Shown here piece after piece: positions 1 to 6,431 of a DNA stretch of 6,481 bases (the first letter of the stretch is position 1; each line of letters opens with the position of its first letter). This DNA is from Tannerellaceae bacterium (GTDB lineage Bacteria; Bacteroidota; Bacteroidia; Bacteroidales; Tannerellaceae). The notes beneath the pieces are model-generated. The model made no database searches, was not told the origin of the DNA, and saw nothing but the letters and a program-made list of their open reading frames with translations. The stretch lies in NCBI GenBank assembly GCA_031267205.1, contig JAIRZN010000088.1, positions 1 through 6,481 on the forward strand. The letters run 5' to 3'. The position numbers and the translations under genes were made by a program.

Positions 1-337
1 TCTGGGGAAGATTTACGGCCGGAAATATTCTGCGCCGCCCGGTTTTTATATGTTAAAACGAAAGGGGTCTGAGGGCGATAAAAAAACCCCTATTTTTGTC
101 TACTAAAAACGAACGTTTAAATTAGACAGTTTGTTTTTTTTAGACACTGCTAATCCCTTTTATTACAGGCATTTTGTACGGCAAGCGTATTTCTTTATCA
201 CGGCAGATTGGCGGAATTGGAGAAGGGGCGACAGATTGCCTCTTTCTTTTTTATATACAGGCTATTACGGTGTGGTGCGGAGTAGGAGGGTTTATTGTTG
301 ACAATTAATTCCGACAAAAATCGCCTTGCGGGGGCGT
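1..337. other. Intergenic stretch, no gene recognised
   Basis: No reading frame in this AT-rich stretch looks like a gene. The frames open from the left edge close at about positions 56, 72 and 106 without a recognisable C-terminus, and the few internal ATG codons give peptides of under 20 residues. The stretch contains T and A runs, a weak terminator-like hairpin at 63-97, and TTAAATTAGACA at 117-128, which recurs inverted at 346-357. TTGACAATTAAT at 298-309 resembles a sigma70 -35 region but has no -10 partner, and Bacteroidetes promoters do not use that motif. Confidence 0.5.
63..97 (+). terminator. Possible weak intrinsic terminator
   Basis: AGGGGT (63-68) pairs perfectly with ACCCCT (86-91) across a 17-base loop and is followed by ATTTTT. 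A six-pair stem with a long loop is weak. It could end a plus-strand transcript entering from the left edge, but no upstream gene is visible to support that. Confidence 0.28.
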
Positions 338-366
338 TTAGGAGTTGTCTAATTTAATGGGAGATA

Positions 367-395
367 TTCCTCCGGCGCGCTTTTCGCGTGAGGAA
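367..395. other. Two-part stem-loop in the upstream element
   Basis: TTCCTC (367-372) pairs with GAGGAA (390-395). Inside, CGCG (376-379) pairs with CGCG (385-388) around the loop CTTTT, with a possible G-T pair (375/389) and a two-base bulge (CG at 373-374). It has no downstream T run on the plus strand, so it is not called a terminator. Confidence 0.45.
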
Positions 396-452
396 GACAA
401 GCACCTGCCTATAAGGCTTGCCGTATCGCTAAGGCTCTTTGCGTGAGGGATA

Positions 453-507
453 GTAGCGGAAAGCCCGGAACGAGCGCAGCGAGCGAGGACTTGTAGCGGA
501 TAGCCCG
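453..507. repeat. Twin 15-bp direct repeats, 40-bp period
   Basis: GTAGCGGAAAGCCCG (453-467) and GTAGCGGATAGCCCG (493-507) differ at one base and start 40 bp apart. The spacer contains a smaller CGAGCG repeat (471-476 and 480-485). The repeat lies in the hairpin-rich block and is not explained by any coding sequence I accept. Its role is unknown; protein binding, RNA pairing and being part of a mobile repeat family are all possible. Confidence 0.6.
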
Positions 508-534
508 ACCGCGCCGTAGGCGGGGGCACGCCCT

Positions 535-550
535 GATTATTCCGATAATC
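535..550. other. Perfect six-pair hairpin with tetraloop
   Basis: GATTAT (535-540) and ATAATC (545-550) are exact reverse complements around a four-base TCCG loop. The compact stem with a tetraloop is the kind of element found in structured RNAs. It lies 28 bp after the second 15-bp repeat. Confidence 0.45.
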
Positions 551-780
551 GTTCGCTACGCTACGCGCACGTTCAAATTCCAAACGCGGATTCTTTAACG
601 TTATGGTCTCTGTTCGGAATGCAGGTGGTTTGGATTTGAGTTTTGACGGCGTCTTCCGCTGTTCCTCCCGAAAAGATTTAATGCAAATACGCCGGCGGGT
701 AGCCGTTGGTGCTTTTGTGAAAAACCGGAGGCGCCGATTCTTGCAGTCTTGATGCGTATAAAGGCTTGCCGGGCCTTCTA

Positions 781-792
781 TGTTATATAACA
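781..792. promoter_or_regulatory. 12-bp perfect palindrome, possible operator
   Basis: TGTTATATAACA is its own reverse complement. It lies about 26 bp upstream of the putative -33 element of the glycogen operon and just inside the start of the doubtful antisense frame. Position and symmetry would suit a dimeric regulator, but AT-rich palindromes also arise by chance and no regulator is identified. Confidence 0.25.
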
Positions 793-817
793 GCAAGTAT
801 AAAAAAATCATATATTG

Positions 818-848
818 CTTGTTTTCCCGTATAAAATGAATATATTTG
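818..848 (+). promoter_or_regulatory. Bacteroidetes-type promoter of the glycogen operon
   Basis: TATATTTG at 841-848 matches the Bacteroidetes -7 consensus TANNTTTG exactly. CTTG at 818-821 lies 19 bases upstream, which suits the -33 element TTTG with one mismatch. The expected start of transcription is roughly 5-8 bases after 848, leaving an untranslated leader of about 45 bases before the ATG at 900. No similar promoter is obvious at the next two gene junctions, so one transcript probably covers all three genes. Confidence 0.6.
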
Positions 849-899
849 GTAAATTATTTTAATCGGGAAAAAGACTGCAAAGCTAAATAACTAATTATT

Positions 900-2828
900 A
901 TGAGCTATCTTGAATTTGACAAGACTACGATGATTAACCTGCAGGAGTCGCTTAGCCGCGAGGTTCTCCGGACAAACCGCAAGGGCGCCTATCACTGTAC
1001 AACCGTAGTGGATTGTAATACGCGCAAGTATCATGGATTACTCGTTATGCCGGTGAACGACGATCATTACGTCATACTCTCGTCGCTCGACGAAACTGTT
1101 ATACAGCACGGCGCGGAGTTCAACATGGGGTTGCATAAGTACGAGGGCGATAATTACAGTCCGAAAGGGCATAAATACATCCGCGAGTATAGTTGCGACA
1201 CTGTGCCGAACACTATGTACAGGGTCGGGGGAGTGATACTGTCTAAGGAGAAGGTGTTCTCGATGTACGAAAACCGTATATTGATAAAGTACACCCTTGA
1301 TGACGCTCACTCGGCTACCGTACTGCGCTTCCGCCCCTTCCTGGCCTTCAGGAACGTCAAGGACCTGACCTATGCCAACGGGGCTATCGACCAATCGTAC
1401 TCCGCGCTGCCGAACGGCATAAAGATGCGCCTCTATCCGGGTTACCCGGAGCTGTTTATGCAGTTTAATAAAAAGGTAAAGTTCGTTTTCGAGCCTTACT
1501 GGTACAACGGTATTGAATATCCCAAGGAGCAGGAGCGGGGCTATCCGTACAAGGAAGACCTCTACGTGCCCGGCTATTTCGAAATGCCGATACGCAAGGG
1601 CGAGACTATCATCTTCAGTGCGGGAGACAAGGAAACGGCTACGTCGCAGCTCAAGAAGGTATACGCACAGGAGGTGAGTTACCGCACTCCGCGCAACAGT
1701 TTTTACAACTGCCTCAAGAACTCGGCGCAGCAGTTCTATTTCCGCCCGAACGAGACCGACGCCTACCTCCTGGCCGGATACCCGTGGTTTAAGGTGCGCG
1801 CCCGCGACCTATTCATCTCCGCGCCCGGCTGCACGCTCTCGATCGGAGATCCTGTCAGGTTCGAGAAGATACTCCACACCGCCATGCCCGCCATGCGCAA
1901 CTTTATGCGCAAGGGATTGCATGATCCCGTTATCCACGAAATAGACCGGCCCGATGCGCTCCTGTGGGCCGTATGGGCTATCCAGCAATATGCGCGCGGG
2001 GCGGGCGTCGAACGTTCAAGGGAGCTATATTCCGCCTTTGTGGAAGAAATAATACGCTATATCATCGACGGCAAACACCCGGACATGAGGCTGACGGACA
2101 ACGGGCTGCTGTATGCCGAGGGGCGGACGAAGGCCATAACGTGGATGAACTCGACGGTCAACGGCAGGCCGGTCGTGCCGCGTTCGGGTTATATTGTCGA
2201 GTTCAACGCTCTTTGGTACAACGCCCTCTGCTTCCACAAGGAACTTGCGGGCAATGACTCGGTCGGGTTTATCGACGACATGATACTCGCCGTCGCACAG
2301 TCCTTCCCCGACACGTTTATAAACAGGCACAACTACCTCCTTGACTTCGTCTCCGGAGGCGTGGCCGACTGGAGTGTGCGCCCTAATATGATATTTGCGG
2401 TATCCATGCCCTACTCTCCGCTGACAAGGCAGCAGAAGCGCGCCGTGGTAGACATAGTCACCAAAGAACTGCTTACGCCTAAAGGCCTGCGCTCGCTAAG
2501 CCCCAAGAGCGAGGGTTACAACCCTTGCTACGTCGGCACGCAGACCGAGCGTGACTTGGCTTATCATCAAGGCACAGCCTGGCCATGGCTGTTGGGAGCC
2601 TACCTGGAATCCTACCTTCGCGTCTTCGGCAAGAGCGGCCTCTCCTTCGCCGAACGTATGCTGATAAGCATGGAGGAAGAGATGAAACTGCATTGCATCG
2701 GAACCATACCCGAACTGTTCGACGGCAATCCGCCGTTTACCGGACGCGGCGCCATCTCCTTCGCCATGAATGTGGCGGCAATCCTGAGGGTTGTGGAATT
2801 GTTGAAGAAGTATAATGCTGAACAATAA
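900..2828 (+). CDS. Glycogen debranching enzyme (GH133-type amylo-alpha-1,6-glucosidase)
   Basis: This cytoplasmic enzyme of 642 residues should hydrolyse alpha-1,6 branch points of glycogen. The N-terminal debranching-enzyme domain (about 1-240) carries the conserved TRKYHGLL signature at 41-48. The C-terminal (alpha/alpha)6-barrel-like catalytic domain (about 270-635) shows GYPWF (293-297), RARDLF (300-305), TWMN (414-417), VEFNALW (433-439, with Glu434 the likely catalytic-site acid) and YHQGTAWPW (555-563). Many homologues have Asp where this protein has Asn417; I believe Asn occurs elsewhere in Bacteroidetes, so I do not treat it as inactivating. There is no signal peptide or carbohydrate-binding module. 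The ATG at 900 gives the family-typical start MSYLEFDKT. The leader is AT-rich with no Shine-Dalgarno, as is common in this phylum. The gene is first in the operon, 52 bp after the promoter -7 element and 9 bp before the glycosyltransferase gene. Length and motif order are complete. Confidence 0.93.
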   Translation: MSYLEFDKTTMINLQESLSREVLRTNRKGAYHCTTVVDCNTRKYHGLLVMPVNDDHYVILSSLDETVIQHGAEFNMGLHKYEGDNYSPKGHKYIREYSCDTVPNTMYRVGGVILSKEKVFSMYENRILIKYTLDDAHSATVLRFRPFLAFRNVKDLTYANGAIDQSYSALPNGIKMRLYPGYPELFMQFNKKVKFVFEPYWYNGIEYPKEQERGYPYKEDLYVPGYFEMPIRKGETIIFSAGDKETATSQLKKVYAQEVSYRTPRNSFYNCLKNSAQQFYFRPNETDAYLLAGYPWFKVRARDLFISAPGCTLSIGDPVRFEKILHTAMPAMRNFMRKGLHDPVIHEIDRPDALLWAVWAIQQYARGAGVERSRELYSAFVEEIIRYIIDGKHPDMRLTDNGLLYAEGRTKAITWMNSTVNGRPVVPRSGYIVEFNALWYNALCFHKELAGNDSVGFIDDMILAVAQSFPDTFINRHNYLLDFVSGGVADWSVRPNMIFAVSMPYSPLTRQQKRAVVDIVTKELLTPKGLRSLSPKSEGYNPCYVGTQTERDLAYHQGTAWPWLLGAYLESYLRVFGKSGLSFAERMLISMEEEMKLHCIGTIPELFDGNPPFTGRGAISFAMNVAAILRVVELLKKYNAEQ

Positions 2829-2837
2829 TAATAAGGT

Positions 2838-4100
2838 ATGAAAGCATTAATGTTTGGATGGGAATTTCCGCCGCATATACTCGGCGGGCTCGGTACGGCA
2901 AGCTACGGCATGACCCGCGGCATGGCTATGCAAAAGGATATGGACATCGCCTTTGTCATTCCCAAGCCCTGGGGAGACGAAGACCGGAGCTTCCTGAGGA
3001 TAATAGGGGCCTGCAACGTCCCGATAGTATGGCACGATGTGGAGGCCGATTACGTGAAACGGCGGATAGGCAAATTCATGGATGCCGGGAAGTATTACGA
3101 CTACCGCAGCCACATATACGCCGACTTCGGCTACCGTCACGTCAACGACCTGGGATGCATAGAGTTTTCCGGCCGCTATCCCGACAACCTCCTGGAGGAA
3201 ATAAACAACTATTCCATCGTATCGGGCGTTATCGCACGCACCGAATCCTTCGACGTCATACACGCCCACGACTGGCTGACTTACCCGGCGGGCATACATG
3301 CGAAGATGGTGAGCGGAAAGCCTCTCGTTATACACGTTCACGCTACCGACTACGACCGTAGCCGCGGCAATGTGAACCCGGACGTGTACGGGATAGAGAA
3401 GAACGGCATGGATAACGCCGACCATATCATCACCGTAAGCAACCTTACGCGCAACACAGTAATCGAAAAATACCATCAAAGCCCTTACAAAGTGACCACC
3501 GTGCACAATGCCGTCGAGCCGTTAAGCCCCGACATATTGGATATACAGGACAAAAAAGGCGTTAATGACAAGATAATAACCTTCCTCGGCCGTATCACAA
3601 TGCAGAAAGGGCCGGAATACTTCGTCGAAGCCGCCGCCAAGGTGCTGGCTAAAGCCCCCGAAGCGCGCTTCATCATGGCGGGAAGCGGCGATATGCTCGA
3701 CCGGATGATCCGCCTGGCCGCCTCGCGCGATATATCCGACCGTTTCCATTTCACCGGTTTCATGAAAGGGAAACAGGTCTACGAGGTGCTAAAGGCGAGC
3801 GACGTATACGTGATGCCGTCGGTATCCGAACCCTTCGGCATATCACCGCTTGAGGCCATGCAATGCGGCGTCCCGTCGATCATCTCCAAACAGTCGGGCT
3901 GCGCCGAAATACTGGAATATGCCGTCAAGGTAGACTATTGGGACATCGACGCAATGGCCGACGCAATGTACTCCATCATAACCTATCCCGCCATGCACAA
4001 CTTCCTCAAGGAGGAAGGGAAAAAAGAAGTAGACAATATCAAATGGGAGTATGCCGGACAAAAAGTGCGCCTTATATACGACCAAGTAACACACCGATAA
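2838..4100 (+). CDS. GT4 glycosyltransferase, probable glycogen synthase
   Basis: This 420-residue retaining GT-B glycosyltransferase probably adds glucose from a nucleotide sugar to the non-reducing ends of alpha-1,4-glucan. The N-terminal half has the synthase-like loop GWEFPPHILGGLGT (7-20), the HAHDWL motif (142-147) and HATDYDRS (168-175). The C-terminal nucleotide-sugar domain opens at VHNAVEP (222-228), with GRITMQKG (251-258) and the E-x7-E motif, Glu331 and Glu339, in SEPFGISPLEA. The GGLG loop and HAHDW resemble glycogen and starch synthases, and the neighbours deal with glycogen, so I infer glycogen synthase. The donor (ADP- or UDP-glucose) cannot be read from the sequence. The ATG at 2838 is 9 bp after the previous stop; AAGG at 2833-2836 is too close to be a good ribosome-binding site. 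No signal peptide or membrane segment is seen. Another GT4 role is possible but less likely here. Confidence 0.9.
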   Translation: MKALMFGWEFPPHILGGLGTASYGMTRGMAMQKDMDIAFVIPKPWGDEDRSFLRIIGACNVPIVWHDVEADYVKRRIGKFMDAGKYYDYRSHIYADFGYRHVNDLGCIEFSGRYPDNLLEEINNYSIVSGVIARTESFDVIHAHDWLTYPAGIHAKMVSGKPLVIHVHATDYDRSRGNVNPDVYGIEKNGMDNADHIITVSNLTRNTVIEKYHQSPYKVTTVHNAVEPLSPDILDIQDKKGVNDKIITFLGRITMQKGPEYFVEAAAKVLAKAPEARFIMAGSGDMLDRMIRLAASRDISDRFHFTGFMKGKQVYEVLKASDVYVMPSVSEPFGISPLEAMQCGVPSIISKQSGCAEILEYAVKVDYWDIDAMADAMYSIITYPAMHNFLKEEGKKEVDNIKWEYAGQKVRLIYDQVTHR

Positions 4101-4113
4101 AATATTTAACATC

Positions 4114-5424
4114 ATGAAAACAATCTGTTTTTATTTCCAGCTACACCAACCGTTCCGCCTCAAAAGATACCGCTTCTTCGACATAGGAAACGACCATTAT
4201 TATTACGACGATTTCCAAAATGAAGAAATCATACGCCAAATAGCCGAACGCTGCTACGCCCCTGCCAACAACACCCTGCTGGAGATGATCCGGTCGGGCG
4301 AAGGAGGCTTCAAAGCGGCCTTTTCCATTTCGGGAACGGTTCTCGAACAGATGGAAATATACACGCCCGAAGTGATAGACGGATTCCGCGAGCTTGCCAA
4401 GACGGGCAGCGTGGAGTTCCTGAGCGAAACCTACGCTCACTCGCTATCCTCGCTCGGCGACCGCGACGAGTTCAGGGAACAGGTGAAACTCCACCGAGAC
4501 AAGATATACAATCTGTTCGGCGTCACGCCCAAAGTATTTCGGAACACGGAACTTATATACTCCGACGAAATCTCCGACATAGTCTGCGATATGGGCTTCA
4601 AAGGTATGCTTACCGAAGGCGCCAAACATGTGCTGGGATGGAAAAGCCCCAACTATGTGTACGCTTCCATTACGCAACCGCACCTCAAACTGCTGCTCAA
4701 AAACGACCGATTCAGCGAAGACATATCCATCCGTTTCCACAATTACGGCTGGAGCGAATACCCGCTGACGGCCGACAAGTACATGTCCTGGATAGCCTCC
4801 GTGCCGGAAGAAGAACAAATAGTCAACCTGTTCATGAACTACGACGTGCTGGGCTCTTTCCATCCGGCGGAATCAGGCATATTCGAGTTCTTCAAAGCCC
4901 TGCCGCGATACGCCGAATCCAACGGGCTGAACTTCTCGCTGCCGTCCGAAGTATTCGCACTCATGAAACCGGCAGGCCCCATATCGGTGCCGTATCCAAT
5001 GTCGTGGGTCGACGAAGAGAAAGATTGCAGCTCCTGGCTCGGCAACATCCTGCAACAGGAAGCCTTCGGCAAAATAACGGAGATAAGCGAACGGGTGCGC
5101 CTTATAGAAGACCGCCGCATCAGGCAAGACTGGAACTACTTGCAAAGCAGTGACCATTTCTACTATATGAACACCAAACACCCGGGCGAAAAGGGCTTCA
5201 GCCCCTATGACAACCCCTACGAAGCGTTCAACAACTACATGAACGTACTGTCCGATTTCATCTACCGCGTCAACGCCCAGTATCCTTCATCAATAGAGAA
5301 CGAGGAACTCAACTCGCTACTGACTACAATCCGTAACCAGGGCGAAGAAATCGTCGCCTTGAAACAGGAAGTGGAACGGCTCAAAAAGAAAAGGAAAGCC
5401 CGTAACGCGGCTGCGTCGAACTAA
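4114..5424 (+). CDS. GH57 alpha-amylase-like protein with altered motif 4
   Basis: A 436-residue GH57 protein, expected to fold as an incomplete (beta/alpha)7 barrel acting on alpha-glucans in the cytoplasm. Motif 1 is QLHQP (9-13), motif 2 is GSVEFLSETYAHS (98-110), and motif 3 is FRNTELIY with Glu146 as the likely nucleophile. Motif 4 reads FMNYDVLGSFHP (240-251). Aligned on Gly247, the general-acid Asp of active GH57 enzymes falls on Asn242, with Asp244 two residues later. GH57 alpha-amylase-like homologues that lack one or both catalytic residues are known, so activity is uncertain. WVDEEKD and WLGN, which I recall from Bacteroides relatives, are present. The C-terminus (about 399-423) is a leucine-heptad coiled coil ending in a Lys/Arg-rich tail. 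The ATG lies 13 bp after the glycosyltransferase stop, with no Shine-Dalgarno. The stop overlaps that of the convergent trmN6. There is no signal peptide, so secreted starch degradation is unlikely. Confidence 0.88.
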   Translation: MKTICFYFQLHQPFRLKRYRFFDIGNDHYYYDDFQNEEIIRQIAERCYAPANNTLLEMIRSGEGGFKAAFSISGTVLEQMEIYTPEVIDGFRELAKTGSVEFLSETYAHSLSSLGDRDEFREQVKLHRDKIYNLFGVTPKVFRNTELIYSDEISDIVCDMGFKGMLTEGAKHVLGWKSPNYVYASITQPHLKLLLKNDRFSEDISIRFHNYGWSEYPLTADKYMSWIASVPEEEQIVNLFMNYDVLGSFHPAESGIFEFFKALPRYAESNGLNFSLPSEVFALMKPAGPISVPYPMSWVDEEKDCSSWLGNILQQEAFGKITEISERVRLIEDRRIRQDWNYLQSSDHFYYMNTKHPGEKGFSPYDNPYEAFNNYMNVLSDFIYRVNAQYPSSIENEELNSLLTTIRNQGEEIVALKQEVERLKKKRKARNAAASN

Positions 5425-6140
5425 AAATTCAGGTAAAAATCCTTCGTCAGCTCCACATAAGCCGACGAATAAAGCCCGTGAGCCTCTTCGATAACTAAGG
5501 TATCACTTACGCAAGCGTGCAGGCGTATAGGCGAAAACTCCGCCAGCACGCGCTTAACCCCCGCGCCCCGAAGCGTGACGACAGACGTCCGCCTCGTCAC
5601 GTACATCCCGTTTTCATCCGCCATGCGCTCAGGGTCCCCCTCCGGCGCAGCAGCCGGAAGGATAAGCGCAATCCGTCCGCCCTGCCCCAATAACTCGCGA
5701 TGTTTCGACAAAATATCCTCTGCCGACAAGCTCACGGTATGCCGGGCAATACTCCGCAACGGATCGGGATTCCTGAGCGAACGCACGAAATAAGGCGGGT
5801 TGGACACCACAAGGTCGTATTTCGACGACACCCTCGACACAAAATCAGCAAAAGAAGCCTGCCAAACACACACACGCCCCGCGAAAGGCGAACCGGCAAC
5901 ATTCTCCGCAGCCTGCCGGCACGCCTCCCCGTCAATATCTACAGCATCAACGCCGACCTCCGTATTCCGCTGCGCCAGCATAAGCGCAATCAACCCCGTC
6001 CCCGCACCCACATCCAATACACGGCGGCAACCGTCAACCCCCGCCCAAGCGCCCAGCAACGTCCCGTCGACTCCCACCTTCATAGCGCACCTGTCCTGTC
6101 TAACCGTAAACAGTTTAAACCTAAAATAATCTTTAGCCAT
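5421..6140 (-). CDS. trmN6: tRNA1(Val) (adenine(37)-N6)-methyltransferase
   Basis: This 239-residue class I SAM-dependent methyltransferase is the homologue of E. coli YfiC/TrmN6, which methylates N6 of adenosine 37, next to the anticodon of tRNA1(Val). The N-terminal signature FRFKLFTVRQDRCAMKVG (6-23) is diagnostic. The SAM-binding glycine loop is DVGAGTG (43-49), the acidic strand-2 end is DAVDID (65-70), and the N6-adenine catalytic motif is NPPY (114-117). The protein ends in ELTKDFYLNF. I place the start at the ATG at 6140-6138. The frame stays open to an ATG at 6281, but the extra 47 residues are low-complexity, absent from the family, and read from hairpin-rich intergenic DNA. The sense strand is strongly G-rich, more so than the sugar operon. 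Its TAG stop overlaps the TAA of the convergent GH57 gene by two bases, leaving no room for a terminator between them. It is not part of glycogen metabolism. Confidence 0.93.
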   Translation of the reverse strand: MAKDYFRFKLFTVRQDRCAMKVGVDGTLLGAWAGVDGCRRVLDVGAGTGLIALMLAQRNTEVGVDAVDIDGEACRQAAENVAGSPFAGRVCVWQASFADFVSRVSSKYDLVVSNPPYFVRSLRNPDPLRSIARHTVSLSAEDILSKHRELLGQGGRIALILPAAAPEGDPERMADENGMYVTRRTSVVTLRGAGVKRVLAEFSPIRLHACVSDTLVIEEAHGLYSSAYVELTKDFYLNF

Positions 6141-6248
6141 ATAATATAATGTATAATCCGAGCTGCGAATATAGATAAAAAACAAAATTCCGATTCGGCT
6201 ACTGAGGTTGGAGGTATTTTTTTGTTTTTTTTGAATTAGGTTTTGGTT

Positions 6249-6293
6249 GGCTCGGACTTTTTGTTCTTGTGCCTTTGGCACTGCTTCCGAGCC
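6249..6293. other. Nested stem-loop
   Basis: GGCTCGGA (6249-6256) is the exact reverse complement of TCCGAGCC (6286-6293). Between them GTGCC (6269-6273) pairs with GGCAC (6277-6281) around a TTT loop. On the plus strand only three T follow, so this is a poor terminator. It sits just before the boxA-like repeat pair. Confidence 0.5.
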
Positions 6294-6295
6294 TT

Positions 6296-6358
6296 TCTGA
6301 AAAATGTTTTTTAACCAAATTGATGTTTTTTTTGGGGGTCTGAAAAATGTTCTTTAAC
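6296..6358 (+). repeat. Imperfect 20-bp direct repeat pair
   Basis: TCTGAAAAATGTTTTTTAAC (6296-6315) and TCTGAAAAATGTTCTTTAAC (6339-6358) are identical at 19 of 20 positions and start 43 bp apart. The spacer is AT-rich and includes TTTTTTTTGGGGG. No coding sequence explains the duplication. The second copy carries a boxA-like sequence. Confidence 0.65.
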
Positions 6359-6359
6359 A
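6348..6359 (+). promoter_or_regulatory. boxA-like antitermination sequence (tentative)
   Basis: TGTTCTTTAACA matches 11 of 12 positions of the E. coli rRNA boxA, TGCTCTTTAACA, which binds NusB and S10 (NusE) on nascent rRNA leaders. The degenerate first copy (6305-6316) matches nine. A hairpin lies upstream. If functional, it would belong to a plus-strand rRNA-type leader whose genes lie beyond the right edge; no 16S sequence is in the window. Confidence 0.25.
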
Positions 6360-6431
6360 ACTACCTGAGTTCGACATAATTAATGTAATGATATGGTTAT
6401 AATTCGCTTGAATGAATAGATGCAAAAGTTA

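Larger units (their letters stand above)
338..811 (-). other. Structured element with a doubtful 157-residue antisense frame
   Basis: A minus-strand frame runs unbroken from ATG at 811 to TAA at 340-338. The conceptual product is very rich in Arg, Lys, Ser and Pro and has no domain I recognise, no membrane segment, and no ribosome-binding site. The DNA is more structured than the flanks. It has a hairpin at 367-395 (TTCCTC/GAGGAA outer stem, CGCG/CGCG inner stem), a perfect six-pair hairpin at 535-550 (GATTAT, loop TCCG, ATAATC), CGGC/GCCG around 693-705, AAGGC/GCCTT at 761-777, and twin 15-bp repeats at 453-507. AAGGCTTGCCG occurs near both ends (413-423 and 761-771). I infer a dispersed non-coding repeat or structured RNA whose open frame is incidental. 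A small basic protein cannot be excluded. Confidence 0.4.

Noticed and set aside
298..309. TTGACAATTAAT as a sigma70 -35 region
   Set aside because: No TATAAT lies at a suitable distance, and Bacteroidetes primary sigma factors use TTTG/TANNTTTG elements.
453..507. The paired repeats as a CRISPR array
   Set aside because: There are only two 15-bp repeats at a 40-bp period, with no further units, leader or cas genes.
565..590. TTCAAAT as a tRNA T-loop
   Set aside because: The flanking bases do not form a five-pair T stem, and no anticodon or acceptor stem could be assembled.
2847..3506. A 219-codon minus-strand open frame inside the glycosyltransferase gene
   Set aside because: It is a shadow of a strongly supported gene: His/Val-rich product, no domain, and all GT4 motifs fall in the plus frame.
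4638..5153. A 171-codon plus-strand frame inside the GH57 gene
   Set aside because: It is an out-of-frame Arg/Gln-rich shadow of the GH57 coding sequence, with no recognisable motif.
6166..6173. Minus-strand TATATTCG as the trmN6 promoter -7 element
   Set aside because: It is one base off consensus and no TTTG-like element lies 19-21 bases upstream; the nearest TTTG is only 9 bases away.
6141..6281. Upstream extension of trmN6 by 47 residues to an ATG at 6281
   Set aside because: The added peptide is low-complexity and absent from the TrmN6 family. It overlaps AT-rich hairpin DNA, and the ATG at 6140 gives the expected N-terminus just before FRFKLFTVRQDRCAMKVG.
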